Notes: generated by a model from the sequence alone, not told the origin. Counted from the first letter of the stretch, positions 49,066-58,746 are shown. The stretch: 64,000 nucleotides of DNA from CAVVYA01 sp963752345 (GCA_963752345.1 CAVVYA010000002.1:186001-250000), one strand, 5' to 3'. A program made the numbers and translations.

Positions 49066-49931
49066 GTGACGACGGCGTCACCGACCACAACACGATTTGC
49101 CCCGAGCCCGACCGGGCTTCTGCATCTCGGTCACGCCCATGCGGCGCTGTTCGCCTGGCGCCAAGCGCAGGCGGGCGGCCGCTTTCTGCTGCGCATCGAG
49201 GATATCGATCTCGGCCGCTGCCGGCCGGAGTTCGAGGCGGCGCTCAAGGAGGATCTCGCGTGGCTCGGATCTCGACTTGGCCCGAACCGGTGCGGCGCCA
49301 GTCCGAGCACCTGGCCGACTACGCGGCGGCGCTCGACCGGCTGACCCAGCAGGGGCTGCTCTATCCGTGTTTCTGCACGCGGCGCGACATCGCCGGGGAG
49401 ATCGCCCGCTCGGGCGCGGCGCCCCACCTGACTCCCATGGGGCCCGAGGGCCCGCTTTATCCCGGGATTTGCCGAAGCCTGAGCGCCGGTCAGCGCGCCG
49501 CGCGCATCGCGGAGGGCGTGCCTCATGCGCTGCGGCTCGACGTCATGAAGGCGAAGGCGCAGGCCGGCTCCTTGCGTTGGACCGACCATCGCCATGGCGA
49601 ATTCGTCGCCACGCCGGAAATCCACGGCGACGCGGTGCTCGCGCGCAAGGATGTGCCGGCGAGCTATCACCTCAGTGTCGTGGTCGACGATGCGCTGCAA
49701 GGCGTGACCTTGGTGACGCGCGGCGAGGATCTGCTGCCGGCCACCCATCTGCATCGCCTGCTGCAGGCACTGCTCGGCCTGCCAAGGCCGGACTACCATC
49801 ATCATGGATTGGTGACGGATGAGGCGGGTCGCCGGCTCGCCAAGCGCGACGACGCCCGGTCGCTGCGTAGCCTGCGCGAGGCCGGCCATGACGCGGCGGA
49901 GGTGCGCGCCATGGCCGGATTTCCGGACTGA
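49066..49931 (+). CDS. gluQ: Glutamyl-Q tRNA(Asp) synthetase (one frameshift)
   Basis: A GluRS-like enzyme without an anticodon domain that glutamylates queuosine at position 34 of tRNA-Asp. It starts at GTG 49066. FAPSPTGLLHLGHAHAALFAW holds the HIGH motif, and RIEDIDLGRCRPEFE is conserved. The zinc site has CFCTRRD and a later Cys in YPGICR. GRRLAKRDDA is the KMSKS-like loop. The frame changes near 49270 (EDLAWLG to WPEPVRRQSEHLADY). Length of about 288 aa matches the family. Confidence 0.9.
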
Positions 49932-49942
49932 GCTGTACGGCG

Positions 49943-51067
49943 TCAGCGACTCGCCGCAACCTTCGCCCGGTTCGTTTCGAAGCCGGCATGGGAGCCGAGC
50001 AGCGAAATCGGCCCGTTCAGATCCTCCTGCCACAGCAGGCAGTCGGTGTTGATGCAGAACGGCATGTCCTGAATGGTGAGCTCGTAGACCGGGCCCTTGT
50101 CCGCCACATGGTTGTGGATCGCCCAGCCTGGCGCCGAGAACATGAAGTCGCCGGCCTTCCACTCGTAGCGCTTGCCTTGCACCATCGAATGCCCTTCGCC
50201 GCCGAAGTAGTAGTTCATCGCCGCCGAGGCATGGCGGTGCGGCTTGTCGGCGATGCCCGCGGGCCGGATCGTGATGGTGGCGAAGAAGTTGGGCGTCGTG
50301 CCGTTGCTCCGACCGGTCACCGGGTCATAGAGCAGATAGAGCCGGCGGCCCTTGTAGGACGCGCCGAGATCGGCGAGCTTGTCGAGCTCGGCCTTGACCA
50401 GCTTCCAAGGCCACGCGTGCGGCTTGATCGCGACCGGGTCGGGTGAGACCAGCTTTTCGTAGGGCAGCAGCCAAGCGCCGTCATCCGTGAGCGGGATCGT
50501 GCCGAACGGATTGCGGTGGCTCTCGTTGACCTCCTCGGGGGCGGGCGTCAAGTTCCGCGCGTTCGGCCCGGGCGGATCCTCGTCCACCAGATGGATATTG
50601 AGCCGCTCGAGCAGCGCGCCATTCGAATAACGCAGGCGCACCTGGATGTCCTTCGTGTCGTTGACGTATTGATGCACGGTCATCGACGGCGTCGTGAACA
50701 CGTCGTGTTGCTGGAATGGCGTGGCCCGCCCGTTCGCCACAGCGAAGCCGCCGCCTTTGATGCAGAAGTTGACGACCGAGGAATTCTGCCGCACAAGCGC
50801 CGTGCTCTCGCCGGGCAGCAGCACATCGAGGCTGACGTCGATACCCGGCGCGAAGCCGAGGCGCTGGGCGTCCTGGGGATGGACGATCATGGTGCGCCGG
50901 GTGCCGTTGTCGGGTGCGGGCAGGGCGGCGAGCCGCGCGACCTCCTCGTCGATGCGCTCCTTCGGCACGATGATCGGCTCCCACCACTGGAGGGAGTGAT
51001 CGCCATGGGTGTGCTTGTCGGGGGCCTGCCGGCCCGATTTGTCGATGAAGACCGCTGAATTGGCCAT
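49943..51067 (-). CDS. Bicupin, gentisate-dioxygenase-like
   Basis: A 374-aa protein with two cupin domains (about 70-160 and 265-345), the layout of gentisate 1,2-dioxygenase and 1-hydroxy-2-naphthoate dioxygenase. The C-terminal cupin keeps the metal His residues (KPHRHASAAMNYYFGGEGHSMVQG and PGWAIHNH). The N-terminal cupin (QHDVFTTPSMTVHQY) has fewer ligands. A ring-cleaving or related dioxygenase is likely, but the substrate is unassigned. GGAGGG lies before the ATG. It is divergent from fnr with an FNR-type site between, so oxygen control is plausible. Confidence 0.78.
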   Translation of the reverse strand: MANSAVFIDKSGRQAPDKHTHGDHSLQWWEPIIVPKERIDEEVARLAALPAPDNGTRRTMIVHPQDAQRLGFAPGIDVSLDVLLPGESTALVRQNSSVVNFCIKGGGFAVANGRATPFQQHDVFTTPSMTVHQYVNDTKDIQVRLRYSNGALLERLNIHLVDEDPPGPNARNLTPAPEEVNESHRNPFGTIPLTDDGAWLLPYEKLVSPDPVAIKPHAWPWKLVKAELDKLADLGASYKGRRLYLLYDPVTGRSNGTTPNFFATITIRPAGIADKPHRHASAAMNYYFGGEGHSMVQGKRYEWKAGDFMFSAPGWAIHNHVADKGPVYELTIQDMPFCINTDCLLWQEDLNGPISLLGSHAGFETNRAKVAASR

Positions 51068-51145
51068 CTTTCCCTCCGCATACGTCCGGTTGATTGACCA
51101 GATTTAATTAGAGTTCTAAGGTTATCCTTCTTCGCTCTCGTGGGG

Positions 51146-51159
51146 TTGATCCAGGTCAA
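51146..51159. promoter_or_regulatory. FNR-type binding site between the bicupin and fnr
   Basis: TTGATCCAGGTCAA matches TTGAT-N4-ATCAA with one mismatch. It lies 79 bases from the bicupin start and 107 from fnr, so it could control both, including autoregulation. Confidence 0.65.
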
Positions 51160-51265
51160 ACAGCGACGGATTTTTCGCATCGCGCGCGGCTTCCCGGGCT
51201 GAACGGCTGTATGCTTGGCACCGGCGGTGTCGGGTCAAATCTCGAGAGCCCGTTCGGGGGGCGAT

Positions 51266-52000
51266 ATGACGGATGGGCGATTGTTGATGCATGGAGAGCG
51301 CCGCTGCGCGGGAACCAGCTGCGACATCTGTGAGATGCGGCACATCACGTTCTGCTCGGCGCTCGAGCCGCCGGACATCGCGCGCTTGGCGGCGATCGTT
51401 CATCATGGCCACTTCACGCCGCATCAGGTTCTGTTCCAGGAAGGCGACCCGGCCCAGGAGGTGTTCAACGTGCTCGAAGGCACGGTCAAGCTGTCCAAGA
51501 GCCTCCGCGACGGCCGCACACAGATCACCGGCTTCCTGTTCGCCGGCGATTTTCTCGGCCTGTCGACAAACGGCGATTATTCCTACAGTGCGGAAGCGGT
51601 CACGGCGGTCAAGGTTTGCCGGTTTCAAAAGCGTGAGCTGACCAAGCTCTTCCAGGACTTCCCGGCTCTGGTCAATCGGTTGCTGAAGATCGCCAGTGAC
51701 GAACTCGCCGTGGCGCAGGAACAAATGCTGCTGCTCGGTCGCAAGACCGCTCAGGAGAAGATGATGACGTTTCTGCTCGCCATGTCCGAGCGCGCCAAAC
51801 GCCGCGGCGAACCGGGCGAATCGGTCACCCTCACCATGAGTCGCGCGGACATCGCCGACTACCTCGGGTTGACCATCGAGACGGTCAGCCGGACCATGAC
51901 GAAACTGCGGGAACAGGGCGCCATCCGGCTGCCGCGGCCGCAGGATGTCATCCTCGCCAAAGATCGCGATCTTGCGGCATTGGCCGAGGGCGCCGACTGA
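51266..52000 (+). CDS. fnr: Fnr/FnrN-type oxygen-sensing regulator
   Basis: A 244-aa CRP/FNR regulator. ATG 51266 is preferred to an upstream in-frame codon. Near the N-terminus CAGTSCDICEMRHITFC supplies four cysteines for an oxygen-labile [4Fe-4S] cluster, and a further Cys is in AVKVCRFQK. The cyclic-nucleotide-like domain (FQEGDPAQEVFNVLEGTVKL) is followed by the HTH with TMSRADIADYLGLTIETVSRTMTKLREQG, where ETVSR makes the FNR-specific contacts with TTGAT. It probably activates microaerobic or anaerobic genes. FNR-type sites occur before it and just after it. Confidence 0.93.
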   Translation: MTDGRLLMHGERRCAGTSCDICEMRHITFCSALEPPDIARLAAIVHHGHFTPHQVLFQEGDPAQEVFNVLEGTVKLSKSLRDGRTQITGFLFAGDFLGLSTNGDYSYSAEAVTAVKVCRFQKRELTKLFQDFPALVNRLLKIASDELAVAQEQMLLLGRKTAQEKMMTFLLAMSERAKRRGEPGESVTLTMSRADIADYLGLTIETVSRTMTKLREQGAIRLPRPQDVILAKDRDLAALAEGAD

Positions 52001-52010
52001 TCCAAATCAA
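51997..52010 (+). promoter_or_regulatory. FNR-type binding site before the gene at 52072
   Basis: CTGATCCAAATCAA has one mismatch from TTGAT-N4-ATCAA and overlaps the fnr stop codon, 61 bases before the next start. Confidence 0.55.
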
Positions 52011-52071
52011 AGCGGTGCGGCGGTGCGTCCGCCATCTTGGGCCCGGTGATTGCGAACAGCGTCCGGGCAGC

Positions 52072-52521
52072 ATGCATACCGCCGAATTGCGCGAATCCGA
52101 TTTGCCATTGATCTTCGCACTCGTCCGCGAGGAGTTTCCAGCCATTGGCCTTCTGCCATGGCTGGTTTATGCGTCATCCTACATCGACTGGGATCTGCGC
52201 GGCATCGTCGCGGCGCACATCGGCCTGCGCCGCTACCGCGGCCTGTTCTTCTATTCCGTGGAAACAACCTTACAGCACGGGCGAACGCTGGTTCTGCCGC
52301 ATCTTATCGTGCCCGAGGTACCGGACCGTGCCGCCGTGCTCGAAACGCTGATCAGCAAGGCTTATGAAATCGCCGCGGACAACGCGTGTCATGGGCTTCA
52401 AGCCTTCTTCCGCCCGCAAACCGCGGCCGATCTGCTCCCCCTGTTCCGCCTCGAGGCAGTGGTCAGCAGCCTCTGCCTGTCGGCGCCGTTGCCGCAGGAA
52501 CGCAGCGCCACGAGGCCGTGA
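52072..52521 (+). CDS. Small unknown protein, possibly GNAT-like
   Basis: A 149-aa soluble protein. The opening (MHTAELRESDLPLIFALVREEFP) and the IVAAHIGLRRYRGLFFYSVE / LVLPHLIVPEVPDRAAVLETLI segments resemble an acetyltransferase fold, but no acetyl-CoA binding loop (R/Q-x-x-G-x-G/A) is seen. A Cys-containing C-terminal part follows. The FNR-type site upstream and its position behind fnr suggest control by oxygen. The name is left open. Confidence 0.6.
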   Translation: MHTAELRESDLPLIFALVREEFPAIGLLPWLVYASSYIDWDLRGIVAAHIGLRRYRGLFFYSVETTLQHGRTLVLPHLIVPEVPDRAAVLETLISKAYEIAADNACHGLQAFFRPQTAADLLPLFRLEAVVSSLCLSAPLPQERSATRP

Positions 52522-52647
52522 TTTCCGATCCGGCAAGCAGACGATCGCGCACGACAGAAATGCCGAACCTTTGACCATCGTCAACGCGCCTGCCCCGTGA
52601 CCGCTCTACACCTCCGCCAGATTCGCAACGAGATGACGGAGGAGAGC

Positions 52648-52995
52648 ATGATCAGCATTCCTCGCACAGCGCTCACTTTGGGCCTGCTTGCAGTCTTGGC
52701 GGGCTGCGGGCTGAGCGAGACCGACCGCGCCATGCTGGCCGAAACCCGCGACGCGGCAGAGGCTGCCGCGGCCTCGGCGGCGGCCGCGGCGGTGCTGTCG
52801 AAGGAAGCGGCGGATCATGCAGCTTTGGCGGCGGCTGCCGCCGCGTCGACCAACCAGTCGGCGGCTGTTCCTCCCAGCGATCGTCCGCCCGCGCGGCAAT
52901 CCGCGCCGCGGCGCGCGGCGCCTCCCGCCGGGCAAGCGAACCCGCAGCGCCAATCGCCCCCTCCCGGCCAGCGCACGCCCGGCGAATCCCGCTAG
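52648..52995 (+). CDS. Ala-rich coiled-coil lipoprotein, Lpp-like in its first half
   Basis: A 115-aa lipoprotein. ATG 52648 follows GGAGGAGAG. The signal ends LAGC at residue 19. Residues 22-70 are an alanine-rich helix (AETRDAAEAAAASAAAAAVL, KEAADHAALAAAAAA) like the alanine zippers of small outer-membrane lipoproteins. The tail is Pro/Arg/Gln-rich and ends GESR, without a terminal Lys. It may trimerise at the outer membrane. It is cotranscribed with nothing obvious. Confidence 0.7.
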   Translation: MISIPRTALTLGLLAVLAGCGLSETDRAMLAETRDAAEAAAASAAAAAVLSKEAADHAALAAAAAASTNQSAAVPPSDRPPARQSAPRRAAPPAGQANPQRQSPPPGQRTPGESR

Positions 52996-53399
52996 TGGCT
53001 ATTGCCAGGCGCGAACGAAGCTGGATCGCCATGCGGCGCTACCGCCGCGTGCGGGTCCATGGCAAGCCGGCCAAGCTCGTGTGTGCCGAACTGCGCTACG
53101 GCGCGCCGCCGATGGTGGCATCCAGCGCCGGCAAGCCTGATCGTGAACCGCCGGAACCAGCACCGGGCCTGTCCTGGCCGCGGTCCGCGCCACGAGTCGC
53201 CCACTGAGCTCGCCGACTGAGTTCGCCGCTCTCGCCGATCGCATCTGACCGATCGGCACAATGCGGCTCAGCGCCGCTGGATTTGCGGCGTGAGGACGGC
53301 AAGCGTCGTTTGACCGGCGTCAAGGCGAGGCGCGAGAAATCCACGTAGATCAGCAGAGTTGCGCATGAGTCGTTCGCCGACCTGGAACAGGAGAAAAAA
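52996..53399. other. Intergenic region between two lipoprotein genes
   Basis: About 400 bases with no supported gene. A 70-aa Arg-rich frame starting at 52995 has no ribosome site and is not called. The last bases hold an ACAGGAG ribosome site for the next gene. Confidence 0.45.
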
Positions 53400-53627
53400 A
53401 TGGCCAAGGCCCCGGTATTGATCGCGACGTTCTGTGCGGTGCTTGCGTTGGTCGGCTGCAGCAGCCGAGGCGAGGAACGTGCTGCCGTGTCGAGCGGCGC
53501 GCAAAGCACGGCTGCCGCACCCCGGCCCGCGCCCGAGACTCGTCAGCCGGCGCCGCCCCAGGCCGCCCCAGCGCCGCAATCGCGCGCGGCGGCCGATCAG
53601 AGCTTTCGGCAGGATCAGCGCAAGTGA
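53400..53627 (+). CDS. Small lipoprotein ending in Arg-Lys
   Basis: A 75-aa predicted lipoprotein. The signal peptide MAKAPVLIATFCAVLALVGC has a lipobox LVGC, and ACAGGAG lies before the ATG. The mature part is Ala/Pro/Gln-rich and ends DQSFRQDQRK. A C-terminal Lys preceded by Arg is the feature that lets E. coli Lpp (ending YRK) be linked to peptidoglycan by L,D-transpeptidases. Its stop codon directly abuts the stop of a convergent L,D-transpeptidase gene. This pairing makes it a candidate Braun-type lipoprotein; the sequence outside the ends is not Lpp-like. Confidence 0.7.
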   Translation: MAKAPVLIATFCAVLALVGCSSRGEERAAVSSGAQSTAAAPRPAPETRQPAPPQAAPAPQSRAAADQSFRQDQRK

Positions 53628-54591
53628 TCACGGCGCGAGCACGGCCGCTGCCTGGTGGCGGGGCTCGACTGTTCGGGTGATTTTCACGGCGATGCCGCTG
53701 CGCTCGGCCGCGGCGCGTTCCACCACGCGCCAGTCGACGCGGTCGATGGCGCTGCCCGCGTTCGACGCGATCGCCCAAGCCAGGTCGGTCGCCGGCGCGG
53801 GCGTAAAGGTGCCGGTATCTTCGATCTCCTCGGCCTGGCTCTGGGTCGGATGAACCTGCAGATAAAGTTCGCCGTCGAGCCAGCCGACCTTCACGGGCTG
53901 ATCCACGACCGTGACGGGCGTACCTTTCTCGACCATCGCGAACAGCACGCGGATATGTTCCGGGTAGAGCCGGATGCAGCCGCTCGTCAGCCGGCGTCCG
54001 ATGCTCAAAGGCCGGTTGGTGTCGTGAATGACATAGCTGGTCCAGCCGAGATCGAGCGCCAACTCGCCCAGTGGATTGTCCGGGCCGGGCGGCACGACGG
54101 CGGGCAACTCCGGGCGGCGCTGCCGGATCGACGGCGTCGGGATCCAGGTCGGGTCGACGCGCTTGTTGACCACCTGGGTGGCGCCCGTCGGCGTCGCGCC
54201 ATCCATGCCGCCGATGCCCACCGGCGCGGTGAAGCGCAGCACGTTGTCGGGCGAAAAATAATACAGCCGCTGGTCGGCCAGGTTGACCACGATGCCGCGG
54301 CGCGGCGCGGCCGGCGCGAGCTGGCTGTCGGGAATCACGAGCTCGTCGACGGCGACGGATGCCCACGGATCGAGCGTCAGGTTGGCGGCGGCAAGTTCGG
54401 TATAGCCGAGCCCATAGGCACGGGCCGCTTCGAGCAGGGTGGGATAAGTCTCGCGTGCTTCGGGTGCGGTGAGGAAGATCATGTCGTCGCGCAGCACCTG
54501 GGCGCGGCCGTCCGTTGCAGGGAAGCGCGCAGGCCGCCGCCAAGGCGAGCGCGAATCCGCAAGATCGTTTGGCGCAGTATCGTTCGCCCAT
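53628..54591 (-). CDS. L,D-transpeptidase (ErfK/YbiS type; one frameshift)
   Basis: Periplasmic YkuD-domain enzyme that makes meso-DAP crosslinks or attaches lipoproteins to peptidoglycan. A signal peptide (CGFALALAAACALP) starts at 54591, and the frame changes near 54517 to the long frame. A LysM-like segment (EAARAYGLGYTELAAANLTLDPW) precedes the catalytic domain, which has YVIHDTNRPLSIG and the active-site SGCIRLYPEHI. VVNLADQRLYYF is the first domain strand. About 320 aa joined. It converges with the small lipoprotein at 53400. Confidence 0.88.
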
Positions 54592-54709
54592 GTCATCGCC
54601 TCGCGCGATGCCGGGTTGCGCCGGCACGGAACCGCGCAGTGATGATAAAGGTCGAGGCTTGCTGCGCCTTGACGGCGGTCAGTTTCGACGTCTGCGGCGA
54701 AACCTCGAG

Positions 54710-56374
54710 TTAGCGCTTGAGGTCGCCGAGGATGGCGCGCGCGGCGTTGCGCCCGGGCAGGCCGGTCACGCCGCCGCCCGGATGGGCGCCTGAGCCGCAG
54801 AGATAGAGGCCCGGCACGGGCATGCGGTAATCGGCGTAGCCGGCGGCGGGCCGCAGGCTGAAGATCTGGTCGAGATGCAGCGCGCCATGGAAGATGTCGC
54901 CGCCGACGAGGCCGAATTCGCGCTCGAGGTCGAGGGGCGATAGCACCTGGCGGCCGACAATGGCGCGCTTCAGGTTGGGCGCGTGTTCGGCGACCGTATC
55001 GATGATCAGGTCGGCGGCCTGCTCCTTCACCGCGTCCCAGCTTCGGCCGTCCGGCAGGTCGAAATTGAAATGCTGGCAGAACAGGCTGGCGATATGTGCG
55101 CCGGGCGGGGCGAGGGTGTCGTCGAGAATCGTCGGAATGTTCATCGACACCACAGGGCGGCGCGACCAGCCGAGCGTCCGGGCGTCGTCGTAGGCCTGCT
55201 CGAGATAGGCGAGCGACGGGCTGATGTTGATGCTGCCCTTGAGATGGGACTCGTCGTCCCGGCCGTTCAGGCAGGTGAAGCGCGGCAATTCGCTGAGCGC
55301 GAGATTCATGCGGAAGGTGCCGGAGCGGCAGCGCCAGCCTTCCATGCGGCGGCGGAAGTCCGCCGGCAGCAGCGCCGGATCCATCAGCCGCAGGAACAAG
55401 AGCTTCGGATTGACGCCGCTCGCGACCGCCCTGGCGCGGATCGTGCGGCCGTCCGCCAGCACGACGCCGGCGGCGCGGCCCTTGTCGACGATGACCTCGC
55501 GCACGCCGGCATGGGTTTCGATCTGCGCGCCGTGCGCTTGCGCCGAGCGCGCCATGGCGTCGCTGATCGCGCCCATGCCGCCGACCGCGTGGCCCCACGC
55601 TGCAGCCTTTCCGTTCACTTCGCCGAACATGTGATGGAGCAGCACATAGGCCGAGCCTGCCTGGAACGGACTCTGCATATTGCCGATGACGCCCTCGAAG
55701 CCGAGCGCCCCTTGCACGGCCTCGCTCTCGAAGCGCGTCTTCACGTAGTCGCCGATGCTCGCGGTCATCAGCTCGGCGAGCGTGGCCTGCAGATGGGTAT
55801 CGAGATGGCGCAACCGGTTGCCGAGCTTCAGCGTGCGCCACAGGTCGGTCAGGCCGCCGCCGATGTTGGGTGGCGCGCTCGCCATGATCTCGCGCAAGGC
55901 CAGGCCGATCTCCGTCAGCTCGTGGTCGAACTGCTCGTAGGCCACGGCGTCGCGGGGCGAGAAGCGCGCGATCTCGCGCTTCGCCTCGGCGACGTCGCGG
56001 CTGATCTGGAAGCCGTCGCCGCCGGGCAGCAGGCAGAGATAGCCCGACGGGCGGTCGAGGATGGTGAGCCCGTGGCGCGCGAGCTCGAGATCCCGGATGA
56101 CCTGGGGATGCAGCAGGCTGACCACATAGGCGCATACCGAATTGCGGAAGCCGGGATGGAATTCCTCGGTGACGGCGGCGCCGCCGACCACGCCGCGGCG
56201 CTCGACCACCTTCACCTTGAGGCCGGCGCGCGCGAGATAGGCGGCGCAGGTCAGCCCGTTATGGCCGCCGCCGATTACCACGATATCGAAGGTTTCATCG
56301 CGCCCAGGAACCGCGTGGGCGGCCTGTGCCGGAGCGGGGTTTGCCGGCGCGTCTGGTGCCGAAGGATCGGGCAT
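54710..56374 (-). CDS. FAD-dependent oxidoreductase, PYROXD2/phytoene-desaturase-like
   Basis: A 554-aa FAD enzyme. The dinucleotide-binding motif DIVVIGGGHNGLTCAAYLARAG is near residues 28-50, with KVVERRGVVGGAA after it, and the C-terminal FAD-contact block is GLYLCGSGAHPGGGVTGLPGRNAA. This layout is that of the phytoene-desaturase superfamily branch annotated as PYROXD2-like, whose substrate is unknown; no carotenoid genes are nearby. ATG 56374 or 56383 may be the start. It is divergent from the receptor gene at 56475 and may belong to the same catabolic unit. Confidence 0.83.
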   Translation of the reverse strand: MPDPSAPDAPANPAPAQAAHAVPGRDETFDIVVIGGGHNGLTCAAYLARAGLKVKVVERRGVVGGAAVTEEFHPGFRNSVCAYVVSLLHPQVIRDLELARHGLTILDRPSGYLCLLPGGDGFQISRDVAEAKREIARFSPRDAVAYEQFDHELTEIGLALREIMASAPPNIGGGLTDLWRTLKLGNRLRHLDTHLQATLAELMTASIGDYVKTRFESEAVQGALGFEGVIGNMQSPFQAGSAYVLLHHMFGEVNGKAAAWGHAVGGMGAISDAMARSAQAHGAQIETHAGVREVIVDKGRAAGVVLADGRTIRARAVASGVNPKLLFLRLMDPALLPADFRRRMEGWRCRSGTFRMNLALSELPRFTCLNGRDDESHLKGSINISPSLAYLEQAYDDARTLGWSRRPVVSMNIPTILDDTLAPPGAHIASLFCQHFNFDLPDGRSWDAVKEQAADLIIDTVAEHAPNLKRAIVGRQVLSPLDLEREFGLVGGDIFHGALHLDQIFSLRPAAGYADYRMPVPGLYLCGSGAHPGGGVTGLPGRNAARAILGDLKR

Positions 56375-56474
56375 GCGTGACATGGCTTTGCAAGGTGGGC
56401 GACTTCGGCCATCATACAGCATCGACCCCGCCGACCAAGACGCGGGGCGGCAAATCGAAGTGGGAGACGTCACG

Positions 56475-57554
56475 ATGAGAAACGCCCTGGGTGTGCTGTC
56501 CGGTCTGCTGGTCGCGTGCGCCGTATCGCCGCTCGCCGCCGATCCGGTGGAGGATTTCTACAAGGACCGCCAGGTCACGGTGATCTTCACCGGCGCGGTG
56601 GGTTCCATCTACGACATCTCGGCCCGCCTGGTCACCCGCCACATGGCGGACCATATCCCGGGCAAGCCGACCATGGTGGTCAAGGCCATGCCGGGCGGCG
56701 GCCATATCACCGGCACCACCTGGATGTACAACGTGGCGCCGCGCGACGGCTCGGCCCTGGCTTCGATCGGCGAGGCGATTCCGCTGACCCAGGTGCTCGA
56801 TCCGGAGAAGGTCAAGTTCGACGTTGCCAAGTTCATCTGGCTCGGCAATCCCAACGTTGCCAACCTCGTGCTGTCGACCTGGTCGGCCACCGGCATCAAG
56901 ACCATCGAGGACGCCAAGGCGCGCGAGGTGATCATCGGCGCCGGCGGCGCGACATCGCCGTCGGGCCAGATCCCCAAGGCGCTCAACAATATCGTCGGCA
57001 CCAAGTTCAAGATCATCACCGGCTTCCCGAGCACCCATATCGATCTGGCCATGGAGCGCGGCGAGGTCGAGGGCCGCGGCAGCGCGCTATGGGCCTGGTG
57101 GAAGACCGGCCGCGCCTCGTGGGTCGCGGAGAACAAGCTCAATCATCTCGTGCAGTGGGGGCCAAAGCGCGATCGCGAGCTGCCCGACGTGCCGCTGCTC
57201 ACCGAACTCGCCAAGAACGAGGCCGAGCGCCAGGTGTTCCAGCTGCTGTCCTCCACCGTGATCGTCGGCCGCCCGATCCTGACCACGCCGGAAGTGCCGG
57301 CCGACCGGGTCGCGGCGCTCAAGGCCGCGTTCGCCAAGCCGCGATGGACGGACAAGGGCTATCGCGCCGAGGCGGAGCGCGCCAAGCTCGAGGTCAATCC
57401 GATGATGGCGGACGAAATGCAGAAGCTGATCGAGGCGGTGATCGCCACGCCGCCCGAGGTGGTCAAGCTCGCCAAGGCGGCCACCACGCAGGGCCAGGTG
57501 TTCGACTGCAAGGCGTTGGTCAAGGACGCGGCCTTGTGCGTGGGCAGCGAGTGA
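56475..57554 (+). CDS. TctC/Bug-type periplasmic receptor
   Basis: First gene of a five-gene rightward run. ATG 56475 begins a signal peptide (MRNALGVLSGLLVACAVSPLAA). Family features are DRQVTVIFTGAVGSIYDISARLVTRH, HIPGKPTMVVKAMPGGGHITG and GEVEGRG. An extra C-terminal segment ends with two cysteines (VFDCKALVKDAALCVGSE). The gene is intact, 359 aa. The binding loop GAVGSIYD differs from the usual GGGYD, suggesting another ligand. Confidence 0.85.
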   Translation: MRNALGVLSGLLVACAVSPLAADPVEDFYKDRQVTVIFTGAVGSIYDISARLVTRHMADHIPGKPTMVVKAMPGGGHITGTTWMYNVAPRDGSALASIGEAIPLTQVLDPEKVKFDVAKFIWLGNPNVANLVLSTWSATGIKTIEDAKAREVIIGAGGATSPSGQIPKALNNIVGTKFKIITGFPSTHIDLAMERGEVEGRGSALWAWWKTGRASWVAENKLNHLVQWGPKRDRELPDVPLLTELAKNEAERQVFQLLSSTVIVGRPILTTPEVPADRVAALKAAFAKPRWTDKGYRAEAERAKLEVNPMMADEMQKLIEAVIATPPEVVKLAKAATTQGQVFDCKALVKDAALCVGSE

Positions 57555-57612
57555 CCGCGGATTCGTTTCACGTCTAAGGCGGCGTTTCCGCCGCCCTTTC
57601 CAGGGGAGCTTC

Positions 57613-58606
57613 ATGAGCAGTCGCGTCAGCTTGACCGTCGCCACGACGGACTACGATCACGTGCGGGATTTCCGTCTGGGCGAGGTCAAGGCCCCCGGCA
57701 TCGACGTCACCTGGCTCAACATGGACTTCCACGAGATCTTCGCGCGCTTCACATTCAACCGCGAATGGGACGTCTCCGAGCTGTCCTTCGCCAAGTTCAT
57801 CGCCCAGGCGACGCGCGACAAGCCCGATATCATCGGTCTGCCGGTCTATACCTCGCGCATGTTCCGCTTCTCGTCCTTCTACGTGAACAAGAAGTCGGGC
57901 ATCAAGCGACCGCAAGACTTGGCGGGCAAGCGGATCGGCGTGCCGGAATGGGCGCAGACGGCGGCGGTCTATACCCGCGGCTGGCTGCAGCACGAGGCCG
58001 GCGTCGATCTCGCCTCGATCGACTGGTACCAGTCGGGCACCGAGCAGGCGGGCCGCGCCGAGAAAGTCGAGCTCGACTTGCCCAAGGGCCTTCGTCTGAC
58101 CCCGGTGAAGGACAAGTCGCTGAGCGACATGCTGGTCGATCACGAGCTCGACGCCATCCTGGTGGCGAGCGTGCCGCGGATCTTTCAGCGCAACCACCCG
58201 GACATCGCGCGGCTGTTCCCCGACTATCAGGCGGTGGAGCAGGAGTATTTCGCGCGCACCAGGGTTTATCCGATCATGCATATCGTGTGCATGCGGCGCG
58301 AGGTGCTGACCAAAAATCCGTGGATCGCGCGCAACCTCTACAACGCCTTCGAGGAATTCGAAGAACCGCAGTCTCGAGCGTATCCTCGAACTCGGCGTGT
58401 CGCGCTATCCGGTGCCCTGGCTGACCGACCATGCCGAGAAGCTGCAGAAGACATTCGGCAAGGACCTGTTCCCCTACGGGATCGAGGAGAACCGGCCGAC
58501 CCTGGAGCTGTTCCTGCAATATGCCCATGAGCAGGGCATCGCCCACCGCCATGCCAAGGTGGAGGAGATTTTCCCCGAGGGCATTATGGTTTCCGTCAAG
58601 GTTTAG
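57613..58606 (+). CDS. 4,5-dihydroxyphthalate-decarboxylase-like protein (one frameshift)
   Basis: A cytoplasmic protein of about 330 aa in the family of 4,5-dihydroxyphthalate decarboxylase, which has a periplasmic-binding-protein fold: LTVATTDYDHVRDFRLGEVKAPGIDVTW, FNREWDVSELSFAKF, and AGKRIGVPEWAQTAAVYTRG. The frame changes near 58369 (EEFEEPQ to SLERILELGVSRYPV) and ends at 58606. True decarboxylases act on phthalate catabolites; others in the family are unassigned. It starts 58 bases after the receptor gene and points to aromatic acid breakdown. Confidence 0.78.
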
Positions 58607-58746
58607 GGGGCGGATCAAGGGTCTTACAGGAGACGTCTTCGGTGAAAAAACGCTCCCGTTCCATGCGGGATGGGATAGGCTAACCGAAAACCCGCCGGCC
58701 GCCTGCAAGGACGGTATGAGAGCGGCACAGCGACAGGGAGATCAAC

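Noticed and set aside
52995..53207. 70-codon Arg-rich frame after the Ala-rich lipoprotein
   Set aside because: Starts on the stop of the previous gene without a ribosome site; three overlapping frames are open here, as expected for GC-rich DNA.
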